Assembly: GCF_022458985.1 (NCBI RefSeq)
Contig: NC_061789.1
Span: 10,670,357 to 10,734,356, forward strand
Length of the DNA: 64,000 bases
Source: Mugil cephalus
Taxonomy: Eukaryota; Chordata; Actinopteri; Mugiliformes; Mugilidae
Direction of reading: 5' to 3'
Below, piece by piece: positions 43,775-55,619 of the stretch. The position numbers and the translations under genes were made by a program. The notes beneath the pieces are model-generated. The model did not search any database. It was not told the origin of the DNA and saw nothing but the letters and a program-made list of their open reading frames with translations. How positions within the stretch are numbered: the stretch's first letter is position 1; the number at the start of each line of letters is the position of its first letter.

Positions 43775-46700
43775 ATGGAGCGGACAAGCAGCGTCAACGC
43801 AGATCTTCCGCACAGCCCGGACTCCGGACACAGTGAGTTTGTCACTTATCTGCATTTGTTTATAAATATATCTGAACTAGAGAATTATAATTTCGAGTGG
43901 TTTGACGGTCGTTTTTTATATGTATATATATGTAATTACAGGTCGCTGGGCACCTTGGCGCAACTGGATTGGATTCTGGTGAGTTATAAATGAGATGAAG
44001 GTGTATTTTTCAAAACCCCACCTACGCACGTTATATATCCTGTTTATACGTAGCCGGATAACGAAACTAGCTGTCAGCTGTTAGCAAGTATCATGAAACC
44101 AAGCAACAGCTTCCTCTTAGTGCTTTTTTCGTTTGCAGGTTTCACTCAGATCCACTCTCCTTGTTGTCTCTATTTGAGACAAGTTTACTAAAAAATAAAA
44201 AATAAGTTCAGTGACTGAAACTGTTGCCAGTGTACCAACTTGTAATTATTATTAGTTATTTATTGCATTTGTTGCAAGTGGGAATAAGAGATATTAAAAA
44301 TGGGGTTGTTTGCTAGTAAATATACACCGATCAGCCACAACTTTAAGACCACTGGCACTGAAATGAATGGCACTGACTATCTTGTAACAATACTGGGAAT
44401 AGCTGGGAATTATTTCTGTTACTTAGACATGTGGCACCCAGGTCGACCAGACCAGGCACCTCCCATCCCTATAGCAATGACACTCAACGATGTCAGCAGC
44501 CATCCCCGGCAGGATGACACAGACACACACACACACACAAAAACAGTTTAGGAAGAACTCAAAAAAAAAAAAAAAATAACATGAAGAACAGCACAAGGTG
44601 TTGACCTGTCCTCCAAATTCATTGGATCCCGAACTGATCAAGTGTCTGTGGGATGATCCGCAGTGGGACCCTCCCCTCAACCCACGGGACTCAAAGGCCC
44701 CCACTAACAACACGCTTTGCTGTAAATAAGCTAGCTAGCTAAGAACTGACGCATTGGCAACATACGCTTACACGCATCTTTTCTTTTTGAGGAACTTTGC
44801 AGCCACTTGTCTCGTTATCAGTTTCATACTTCTGAATCTGCGTGTGCTCTGAATATGTCCTCAGGGTCCTCGGATTGTGCAACAACTTCGGTTATGTGGT
44901 TATGCTGAGTGCTGCTCATGACATCCTGAAAACACAAGAGTCAGGAAACGGCACAGCATCTGTAAGAAAGTCAATTTATGTGAAAATATTTAAAGTTGTG
45001 AGGCGTCTGCGTAGTCATGAAATGATTTAACTGTTTTCTTCTTTGTATTCTAGACTTCAGCAACGCTCACGGTGGCCGTCCATGGCAACAGTAGCAACAG
45101 CAGTAGCTATGACTGCAACCCTGTCTCTACTGCGGTAAATGGGCGATTCACAACACATATGGAGAATTAATAGTTTCCCAGTGTGAGGTTTTGGCCCCGA
45201 AGACAAAGGGATTATGTTGTGCAGATTTGTAGTGGTTTCCTGGGCCGTTGTCTCGCAGTAAACTTCCTTTTAAGTGTTGTTTTTTAACAGCAATAATCGC
45301 CAAGTTAACAGGAACTGAATCTAATTATTAACACGACAACTCTAGAAATGACAGCAGGAGAATCATTCGTAAAGAATCCTGAATACGTGACGACATTAAG
45401 TAGTTTAACAAAAGAAAACACCCAAGAAAAACAGGCTGTTACAGACATGTGCGTTTTAATACAGTTAAAATGTTTTTGCCCTTGTTAGAACTTTCTTCAT
45501 TTCTGCATAAAAATGGCTCAAAAGAATCAGTGGATTTTCACACAGGTCATGATAAAGTGCATTTTTTTCTGGGTTTTCTTCAGGATTCATGTGAAAATCC
45601 ACCTTTTTTTTTTAGCCATTTTTGTGCAGGAAACGCAGACAGCTGTGGAGGGATCAAAAACTTTTAAGCGGCCCTGCATGTTAAAGTTACCGGCGGTAAC
45701 TACAAATGCTACATCTAACAGAACATTTTAGTAGAAAAATCGTCATGTAGTTGGCTTTTTTAGTCAGCTGTTAGCAGCCGTGATCAGATGTTTTGCGCTA
45801 AGCTAACGTACAGTTCCACATGTGTTTTTCTCGGTAAAGACACTTTTACTGGAAACCTCGTTTGTTTGCATCTGCACGAAACCTCAATCGACTCTTATTG
45901 ACTTTTTAACTGCCACACATTCTGAAGAGAGCACATGTCTGTTTAAGGAGGGGGACATGTCTTGTATTGTTGCTGTTTTTAGAGCTTAGAGAGTCTTTTC
46001 TTTGCAGGCTGTGCTGTTAGCCGACATCCTCCCAACGCTCGTCATCAAGCTCCTCGCTCCCTTTTTTATCCACAAAGTGCCTTATGGGTAAGAGCATGAT
46101 CATTAAATGTAGCAATTCACTTTCTGTCTCTCAAGGCGGAAAAATTTCAAGCTGAATATGCACAGTTTTCGTGAGAACAGCTGCTTTCGATGCATGTGTA
46201 ATATGAGTATAGAGGTGGTAGAAAAGCCAGCGAATAAAGTTTTATTTATTTATAAAGTGTACTCAACAATATCGTGCGCATTTATTAAATTTTCTTCAGT
46301 ACTCAGACAGGTTAACACGCATATTTCAGTGCACTGAAAAGCCTCTTGACTAATTCCTTTTTTAAATTTCAGTTTCAGGGTGCTGCTCTGTGTCGCCCTG
46401 GCTCTGGCGAGTTTCGTCCTTGTGTCCTTGTCCTCGGCCGTCTGGCTGAGTATTTTCGGTAAAGGCAGCCGTCGTCGATCTCAGTTCCATCTTTCGTTGG
46501 CGGCTGAACGGGCTCAAGTTTGAGAAATCAGATGATCAGACTAATCGGCTTATCAGATAAAAGCCTGAAGCCCTCTGCCTCGGTTTCGTTTCCTCTCGTC
46601 TCGTCTGTTTGTAGCAGACGTGCGATATCTGTCACCGCACTAAGGCTGATGAGCGAACTGGATACCGTTTATCACAGCATTTATCAAAATATATAAAAAT

Positions 46701-49700
46701 AAAACCTAAAGATGTCTTTTCAAATCATGTTCAGGTCAACTCATCTACTGGATCAGATACTCTGATTGTATACTGGTTATATACTATCATGGTACATTCA
46801 GTGGTAACCACAGCAGCAGCCTGCTGCGTGTTTACTATATATACATGTATGTATTATTAACAATAAGACAAAAGTCTGGTCTCATTTTACATACAGAGCA
46901 TTTAAAATGTGAGTTGCATGTTGATATTACTTTGACTATGTAGCCCTCGTTCAGACCTTTCGTCCATCACAAAAAAAAAAAAAAAAAGTTGGTTGGATGC
47001 TTGATTCTTTCTCCGTCTCCAACGAAATAATAAACTTCTCCGGTGCTGTGTTTGCAGGAGTGATTTTTGCCAGTGCGAGCGCAGGACTCGGAGAGCTGTC
47101 CTTCCTCTCTCTCAGCGTCTTCTTCAGCAGGTGAGCACTCGTTCCTTCAGGTATTTCATTTGGTATTGACAACTTTTCACCACTGTAGCTTTTACCTCAC
47201 CTCTGGAAACGAGCTACACACATATATATATAGTATATTATCATTTATTTGTGGTCATATTATGACAGTAAACACAAACCAGTGGGTGGCTGTATAATTG
47301 ATAGTCTAACAAACCATTTGTATGTATGTACTTCATGTGAGTGCATCTCTTAGGTGATATAATGCAACCGGTTTTCTAACAATTGTTTCCAACCTGCCAC
47401 AGAGATGTACTGGAGGGTTGGGGCTCAGGCACTGGTGGCGCTGGTGTTGCCGGAGCGCTGGTCTATGCAGGCCTTATCCAAGCCGGCATATCAGCCCGGG
47501 TTACACTTCTTATCATGCTGGTCATCCCCGTGGCCATGATGATTAGGTGAGTGTGGAAGTACAAAGATCAGAGATATCTCTATTTGCCTGTTTGTAAGAA
47601 GATAAAATGTAGTTTTTCTCGCTAGGAGCTAGTCAAAACTAGTAAAAAAAAAAAAAAAAATGTCACCACATTTGGCCTCAAAAATGTACAGTGGTGGAAA
47701 AAAGTTTTTGTACACCTCATTAAGAGTCACTCTTAGGTCTTCAAGTGTAATTTCTTTTAGTGCAGTCACGGACAAAATACTAAACAAATCCTTAAACAGC
47801 CATTAAAATAACATTTTTCTGTTGCCGTTCCTTGTGTCTATATAAGTACATTTGAAAGTTCTTCAGAGGCTGAAACAAGGAACCTAACTCAGGAAAAACA
47901 CACCTGAAGATACAGATTCTCAGCCAGGAAGTTTACTAATTAATTGAATAATTGTGTGTGCTTGTCCCAGCTACTTTTTCCTGCTAGTTCCTCCACCTTC
48001 ATTACCTCAGTGGAAGAGGGACGAGACGGGGTACACAGCTTTGGGCTCGGAGGAGACTCGGAGGATCATCGACGGTTCAGACGAGGAGGAGCAGGAGAAC
48101 ACGGCGGGTAAATTATGGCACGCATTACTTAATTAAATAAATAGAAACTGGAATATAAACTTACATGTTTTGTTAGTTGGAGAAGCCTCCTAATCCAGCT
48201 GGAGTTGTGCAATACATTCATTTGGAAGGTCAAAGATCGCTGCTTCGCTCTAATCTAATCAGAAGTTGGTTGAGACGTTTTTCCATTAAAGTCGGTGAAA
48301 GGATAAAGCTTTATCTCAATTTAGTTGCACGGTGAGAAACAAAATGCTTTAGTTTTTTCTTATGTGTCTTTAAAATGAGTCGTTACTTGACATGTGAGAT
48401 CTATCTGTGTCCTCTGCAAGTTTGATCTTTGGTTTTTCGTTGGAGGAGATTGTGTTCAGATCTGTGTGTGTGTTTGCATTGGAAACGTTAGAGATTTTCC
48501 GGTGAAATAGTTTACATAGTGTTTTCATGTTTGATATTTATATCATTTCAGCTTGGATGCAAAGATTTTACATAAAGCTAAGCTAGCAGTCCGTCTCTCT
48601 TGAACTGTTTCTTTAACCTCCTGAGAGCATACGTCCTCATGTGAGGACATCAGGTTTTAAGCTATAACGCTTGCAAAGCCATGTTCAGTTTTATATTTTG
48701 TTACATTTTGGTGACTTATACAGTGGAATAGTCCCCGTGTCCACATGTGAGGACGTAACTTTTTCCAAAAACAACTTCCTGTACAAAGATGATGCTTATT
48801 TATTTATTTTTTTACTTCTTCAGTCCTACTAATCCCAAATATCTATATATCTAAATATATATATATCTATCTATATAATCAGCTCAAAGAGGCTAAAATG
48901 CACCTCAGAATCTAATCAGTCACAAATTCATCCTCTTTGTCACTTGAATTTTGGGACGTGCGTGATCGTTGGGTTGAATCCGCAAAATATGGAGGAGCCC
49001 CACTCTCTGTCAGTCGACTCAGTCAGATACGTTATAGAAATGCCATTGATTCGCTCTCCGCCGCGCGGCTGATGTCATTAAAGAGTCATTTTAAAGCCCT
49101 GCTGTTTGTTGTCGAATAATTACACAGGCCATATTCTCTTCCCATTCAATGTAACAGAGGTCAGGTCCACGGGACCTCTCACGTGTGCAGAAAGACTGCA
49201 TATCATCAAAGTAAGTGCACTCTGAGCTCAACTCGCATATTTGTTTTTCAGTATCCATCAGCTCACATCATCATTATTATTATTATTATTATTGTTGTTA
49301 TTATACTCTTGTGGGTAGGGCTTGCTGAGGTTTGTGTTTCCCCTGGGGCTCGTCTACTTTGCTGAGTACTTCATCAACCAGGGTTTGGTGAGTTCTTGAT
49401 GCCCTCTGGCGTCACGCTCAGTTAACCTCAAGGCTGCGTGGGAATAAAAGATATGAAAACTGAGAATGTATTTTTATTTTTTTTTCCTCCTCCAGATGGA
49501 GCTCCTGTTTTTCCGCAACTTTTACCTGTCCCACGCAGAACAGTACCGCTGGTCAGTACGGTGATGCTTGAATTTAGACAGATGTGCAGCTAGATGACAC
49601 CGAGCTCTCTTTGCTTATTCTTAATCTGTGTCGCCAGGTACCAGACTCTGTACCAGGTTGGCGTGTTGATATCTCGGTCGTCCCTGCGCTGTGTGAAGAT

Positions 49701-50866
49701 TAAGAAGCTGTGGATTCTCGCTTTGCTACAGGTGAACTATAGAGAATAAAATCATCAGAAAACAGATGTTTCTAATTAAAAGTATTATAATTTATTAGTA
49801 TATGTCTTTTATACTACGATAGTGAATGTATGCCCCTTTTTTTTTATTAATTTAGACTGACATCTGAGGCAGGGGCATCACATATTATCTTGTTAAGTGT
49901 GTAGCTTTTGAAAATAGATTCTGGACCTAAATCAATAATGTTTTTATCATTATTATGTGGAAAGACGTTTGCGGTAAACGTGCTGTTTTTCTCCTCTGCT
50001 CTCCACAGGTAGCGAATGCTGTGTTTCTCCTGTTCGCCGTACGCTACCAGTTCCTGCCCAATGTTTGGATTGTGTTTGTTATCATCCTCTATGAGGGTCT
50101 GCTGGGCGGAGCTGCGTACGTCAACACTTTCTACTCGATCAGCAAAGAGGTAAAGTCGTCCTCTATGTCTCGGGAGTTGTTGAGGGTCATTAAAAACAGC
50201 CGTCTGCTTCTAATGCTGATCATTTTGTTTAAGGCAACAGTGCGGGGCTTTAAAATATAAATGAATGTGTGTTAGAGTCAAGCCCTTCGCTTCATCAGTT
50301 AACACAGTACTGACTCATGCACCGGTAACAATGTGTTCTACTTCAACCAGCTGCTCTATGTTTTGTTTTTGTTTTGGAAGAGCTGAGGATCAGAGTAAAG
50401 GACACATTGAGTTCCGAGGAGTCTGTGGCAGAGAAATGAGATGAGAGTTACAGATGTAACCTTGGTTCTATGAATGAATCAACTCATAGTCAGGAAAGAA
50501 GGAGATTTTGCAAAGGAAATGTCCGAGTTAAAGTTTCTGAACCTTTTTTTTCCTCATCAAATGGGGTCCAAACGTTAAATAATGTGACAGTTACACATTT
50601 TTATTCTTCTGGGTCAACATTTATTTACTCTAGACTGAAGTGCAGAGTCACAGCTTTAATTTTAGCAAGTTTACATCAACAGAATCATGTGTTTACTGTT
50701 GATTTATGTCCCCTCGTCCTTTTTCTGATGTCTCTCGTTTCTCCCACAGACTGAAGACAGACACAGAGAGTTCGCCATGGCTGCTGCCAGCGTGGGAGAC
50801 AGTCTGGGCATAGCTCTGGCTGGAGCTGTGTCTTTCCCCGTCCACAGGTACTTCTGTTCCCTCTGA
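43775..50866 (+). CDS. cln3: Battenin (CLN3), lysosomal membrane protein
   Basis: Multi-pass protein of late endosomes and lysosomes; loss in humans causes juvenile neuronal ceroid lipofuscinosis. Fifteen coding exons: 43775-43832, 43942-43978, 44865-44961, 45054-45134, 46008-46087, 46373-46458, 47058-47130, 47403-47546, 47971-48107, 49158-49210, 49319-49387, 49496-49551, 49638-49731, 50009-50149 and 50750-50866. All phases agree; 440 aa (human 438). Diagnostic stretches are [72 protein letters not shown] and [15 protein letters not shown]. The cytosolic loop is acidic ([11 protein letters not shown]). The C-terminus ends RYFCSL, one residue short of the CQLS prenylation box of the human protein. 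Exon 10 (49158-49210) is the least certain. Introns carry mobile-element fragments. Confidence 0.95.
44323..44725. mobile_element. Inverted-repeat DNA element in cln3 intron 2
   Basis: It starts tacaccgatcagccacaact and carries gaccagaccaggcacctccc, as in the dus1l intron copy at 9180. The right end is uncertain. It contains a short (ca)n run and an A-run. Confidence 0.5.
45507..45632. repeat. Imperfect inverted repeat in cln3 intron 4
   Basis: The left arm has aaaaatggctcaaaag and gtggattttcacac. The right arm carries gtgaaaatccac and agccatttttgt, the inverse of those words in the opposite order. Arms of about 40 bp flank about 40 bp. It may be a small DNA element or a foldback sequence. 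Confidence 0.6.
47683..47930 (+). mobile_element. Tc1-like fragment in cln3 intron 8
   Basis: Left part of the same family as the element at 12020: gtggaaaaaagtttttgtac, aagagtcactcttaggt, ctgttgccgttccttgtgtc and cctgaagatacagattctca. It is shortened by internal deletions. No transposase frame is left. Confidence 0.75.
49271..49305. repeat. (TTA)n microsatellite
   Basis: About ten units of att/tat in the polypyrimidine-poor tract just before cln3 exon 11. The acceptor after it is gtgggtag. Confidence 0.85.
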
Positions 50867-52645
50867 ACGAGCCCACGCGCCGCCAGCAGGACGAATACCC
50901 ATTGCTGACTGTTGGCATCAAAGAGGGGATGGATCTGCGGATTAAAAATCACCTCTTACTGATTTATGACGTCTCAAAAATTGATTACACACAGGCAACG
51001 TGTATTTGCTTGTGCGAACTGCTGTGAAAAATATCCCCGTGGCTGCTTCGTTGGAAACCCCTTCCTGTGGCTCAGCGTGACAGCGAGCCAGGACATGTGA
51101 ACAGAAGTATAATAATAACATTTATTTTAAAGATTGGTTTTATTTGTAACTGAAAGAACAATTGAAGAATAACACTTACTGTATCTTTATCTTGTCATGA
51201 AGTTTTCTAAAAAGGTCCTTTTGATAACTGGCAAAGTAGGAGCTGACAGTGGACAGCAACACTAGAGCTGATTAAACCCTAACTCTAACCCTGGAGGTGT
51301 CGTGGGCCTAACTTAAAGGCAGGGTATGTAAAATCTGTGCTGCCCCACGTCCTCCCGGTGAACGCTCTTAAACCCAGGCTCTTTTTCGGAGTGAAAACAG
51401 GTCAAATAAGGTGTTTTTTCGTTGATCAGACCGGTACAGAATGTGGCTTCAACACTAACACCTTCCAGTGGCTGTGTCAGCATGGAGAAGTCCACCGTTG
51501 AGCCTTCGCTAGTAACAGGATGTGAATGCACATCGACTTACGTAGAGTAACCGATAGGAACAACCAAGACAGCGACACTCCGTAAAATAGCCTGTGATTG
51601 GTGGAAAAACACTGTCTGAAGCCTTTGGACAAAATGACAGCAAAAATAAATGGCATGCCCTGCCTTTAATGAAACATCTGTGTTTAGCCTGAGATCTTGG
51701 CACAAGGGATTATAACATCTTATCCTCTGTATTTAGGAAAGCTGTTATTTTCCTGACAATGCAAGTGTTTGTCAACCGTGGGTTATGGTAACGTGTAATT
51801 ATAAGATACAAGAATATTTATATGCTGATGTCATGGGATATTTCATCTCTGTTATATCATCATTTTAGTTCCCTCAGTCTTGGGACATAACCAAAGAGCC
51901 CATCATCTGATTGCTGACACTATTACAGCATCTACTCTCTAAAGGATAGTAACATGACTAGGGTGCCTTACTGTGGTTAGAACATGTTTAAATCAGGTTA
52001 TTGCTAAACTAACTGATGTTTATTGTTACTTTTGTTAAGCTTTTTAATCAGTAGGTACACCTGTGACCAAAAAAGTACTAAATTGTAAGTTTCTACCACT
52101 TTTATGATGCAGATTAACTTTATATTTTAGATAATTTAGCAGTATCGAATACAAGACAAACCCCAGAGCATTAATTACAAATTGTTTCTAATGTATGTAT
52201 ATAAAAAAAATCTTAAATAGCACCAGTGAAAAGGTTTCATAAGAACTTTCACTTTTTTTTTTTTTTTTTTGCACAAGTTGCTCTTTTTTAAAGTAAAAGC
52301 TTGGTTTTAAATGGTTTTTTTTTCATGTTGTACAAGCCTTAAAGATACAAACACATTTAATTTCCTTGTGTACTTGGACCATGTCCCCTGTTTTTCTCCC
52401 ATATGTGTCTTGAACATGAACTAATGTGCACATTCCTACTGAAAATTAAACCACCATGTTTTGCTATGTCTGGTTTTGTCATAACTTTGTTACAACTTAT
52501 TAGAGTTTTTAAAGTCTGCGCTTGCTTTGTTATAGTTTTTATTAAATAAATAAAAGATGTTTACCATTTATTTACAAGGGCAAGATGCAATGCTATAACT
52601 GAATTGTCCCCGGCTGTAAAATAAAACTTGATGTACATGTTGATT
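50867..52645. other. cln3 3' UTR and intergenic DNA, no gene
   Basis: No exon is recognised. Several possible polyadenylation signals occur (aataaa near 52545 and aataaaa near 52620), so part of this is likely cln3 3' UTR, but its extent is not clear. Confidence 0.4.
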
Positions 52646-52649
52646 GTGT

Positions 52650-53757
52650 TGTGATTACTGCTCTTGGTATTTTCAAATGGCTTAGGGCAGTGGTATATAG
52701 ATCACACCTTGGAAAATATAATTGGCTCTCTCATGTCATACGCAAACACAATCTTAGTTACCATATTTATGCAGATGATTCGCGACTTTACATTTCACTA
52801 CACCCGGATGACTTATCACCCATAATATCCCTCACTCAGTGTAGCAACGATATTAATCAGTGGATGTCAGAAAACTTTTTACAACTAAACAAAGACAAAA
52901 CAGAAATAATCATCTTTGGTGCACAGGCTCAGAGACTCTCTCTCTCTTGACAGCAAAACTGAAGCAAGGAACCTGGGCATAATTATCGACAGCAATCTAA
53001 ATTTCAGAAGTCATATCAATCACATTACAAGATCGTCTTTTTATCATCTCAAAAATATCTCCAAATTCAGGGGCTTTCTGTCAAAATCAGATTCGGAAAA
53101 ATTAACCCACGCATTTATAACAAGTAGATTAGATTACTGTGATGGTTTATTCACTGGATTCCCGAATTCAAGTATTCAGAGGTTACGACTAATTCAAAAT
53201 GCAGCTGCACGTATTCTCACTGGTACCAAAAAATAAACAAATCCACACATCACACCTGTTCTTAAATCTTTGCACTGGTTCAAAATACTGCTCCTGGTTT
53301 ATAAAGCACTACATGGTCTTGCACCTCAGTACATCACAGATATGCTCATCACTTACACCCCAGCAAGAACAGGGAGGCAGCTTTTAGTGTATATGCCCCA
53401 CAAAGATGGAACACCTTGCCTGACACAGTTAGACATGCCACATCAGTAGCCATCTTTAAAAACAGATTAAAAACCTATCTTTTTTCAACAGCATTCTGCT
53501 GAGCTGTGTGTGTGCATGTGTGGTTGTGTGAGTTGGTACGCATGTATGAGTTATAAGTTATGAGTTTAAGTGTGTATGTGGTGAAAATAGCACACATATG
53601 ATTGTTTACTTGCACTTATACCTTTCAATTGATTCCAAACTGATTTTTATGTAACTGTTTGTATTATAACTGTGTTTACCTCTTGTAAAGCACATTGAGT
53701 CTGCCTTGTGCATGAAACGCGCTTCATAAATAAGATTGAATTGAATTGAATTGAACT
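52650..53757 (+). mobile_element. L2-type LINE, 5'-truncated relic
   Basis: Plus-strand end of a reverse transcriptase: YHIYADDSRLYIS (catalytic YADD, near 52770), INQWMSENFLQLNKDKTE, RNLGIIIDSNLNFRSHI, ITSRLDYCDGLF and IQNAAARILTGT. The frame changes once at about 52920 and is broken again after 53236. The 3' end is typical for L2: tgtaaagcacattgagtctg followed by a (gaatt/attga)n tail at 53735-53755. The 5' end is missing. Confidence 0.85.
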
Positions 53758-54004
53758 TTGTTTGCAAAACAAGACAATTTTGTATACAACAGAAAATTGA
53801 AGGAAAATTAATACTTTCTCAATAGTTTTTTTTTTTTTTTTACAATCAAGTGGTTTCCTCCTTGTATTCAATTTTATTGAGGAGCATCGTTTCTTTTTTT
53901 AATTGAAATAAAACCATTTCAATCATAAAATTTCAAGGATATATTCATTTTAATTGACCTACTAAGAGCTGGTGACTATCTGTAGCAGTGAAAGATGTGA
54001 TGTT

Positions 54005-54590
54005 ATCAAACGAGTCAGTCTTTTGAACGGCTCGGTTTTGCAGTTGCGAGCCCGTTGTTTGCGAGTCGTGCTCAAATTGCTTACGCTTTCTTCACGTGTC
54101 ACCGGTGTGTCCCATGAGTCTGCGTTGTACACGCTGCCGTCACATGAACGACTAATGACATCTCAGAGTGCGAGGTTTCTACAGTGCGCTCCATTCACGT
54201 AAACACGGCTATATACACGCAGCTATTAGCTAACTAATGCCAATGAGGAGTGTGATTAGACTGACAGGGTATTGGAGCGCACCCAGATTTACATGTTTAT
54301 CATGTCCTAATTTTTATTCTAGTTGTGTTTGTTTATTATGCATACATATTTTGTATTCTTATTTGTTGTTTTTATATTTTTCTGTATCGTTAAAATGTAA
54401 AGTTGTTTTACATGGAAGTTATGTAATAGTGATTTCACTGTCAGAGCATGGGGATATGGCACCACCTTGCTACAAGTGACTGTTTCCTTGATAAAACGAG
54501 TTACCCCTGGTTGACTTATAATTGATTTTAACAAGGAGCCAATGAATCTTCTGAGCGACTCTTTGAAAGGAACGGCTCCTCAAATCCCAG
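54005..54590. mobile_element. Possible hAT-like non-autonomous element
   Basis: Near the left edge gagtcagtcttttgaacggc, and near the right edge gcgactctttgaaaggaacg. Such gaacggctc/gagtc words are typical of hAT-like repeats in fish. The two ends are not a clean inverted pair, so limits and class are tentative. Confidence 0.3.
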
Positions 54591-54650
54591 CTCCCTTCAA
54601 AGACCCATAAATCCCATCCTCACTGGACCTGAGCAATGCGCGTTCCCGAC

Positions 54651-54824
54651 ACCGGAAGTCACTGCCTGGTCGTCGCTTGCGTTCATGAGCTCGACGGGAG
54701 TGAACCGGCAAAGACGGCACAGGGGGGAAGAAGAGGGGCCGGCAGACGGCGAAAGAACCGACGATCCACGGAATGAAACATATTAATGTGGGCTCATCGA
54801 AATCCTGCTATCACTAGCTTTACG
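54651..54824 (+). promoter_or_regulatory. ppp4c promoter and noncoding exon 1
   Basis: accggaagt at 54651-54659 is a strong ETS/GABP site in a GC-rich patch, usual for housekeeping genes without a TATA box. A noncoding exon probably ends at 54824 (tttacg|gtaact) and splices to the exon starting at 55440. Confidence 0.5.
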
Positions 54825-55619
54825 GTAACTACTCCCACTTTTGTTTCCACCGGTTAGCGGCGGTTCGTTTTTTTAATGTGTGTTGCTAACGGAATTAGCC
54901 GAGAGGCGCTAACCAGTGTTGACGCCGTATGTTGGAACAACGTACAGCGTTCCGCCACTAAACTAATATCGCTTTTGGTATTTTATCGCCTCGCGGGGTA
55001 TATGTCGTTTTTAAAAAATTAGAAGACGGGTATTTTGACAACCTTTTAGGTCAAACTCCCCAACAAAATGGTTGGCTAAGTTATCAAAGAACCGGTCGTT
55101 CGCTGACGTCGTTAGCAGTGATGTAAGCTGCATGCTAATGGCTACATCGGCTAAGTGCTAAGCTACGCCCCTAGGCCTCACGTTCCTGGAAGAATAGCGT
55201 CAGTTTTCTGCTTTAAACTGGTCATCTGTGTTTAGTGTACACAAATAGATAACTTAACGCGACGTCTGTTTTATTTTGACGAAGCTGCTGTTTAATTAGG
55301 AACCAATTTGAGGGAAAATCAAACGCAACAACCCTTTCTTTTTCTAAACAGGGTTACCACTTACTTTTGTGTTATTTCGACGATTTGTATGAGTTCGATT
55401 GAGTTCCTTAACTGTACTTTTCCCCCCCTTCTCATTCAGAGTGAAAGCCTGGCGTACACTATTTGAGGACCCCCCCTCGTCCCCTTTCGAGGAACTCTGT
55501 TGTGTCTGACTCCTTCACTGTTCTCGGGGGGCAGGAGTCCGATATCCCAGTCGCGGTGCGAGAGGAAGAGGAGTGTGTGTGATCATAGTTTGTGAACCGC
55601 TCTCCCTATGTGTGTGACA

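Noticed and set aside
48600-48800. Repeated gtcctcatgtgaggac / ccacatgtgaggacg words in cln3 intron 9
   Set aside because: Looks like a small piece of a dispersed repeat; too short to delimit or name.
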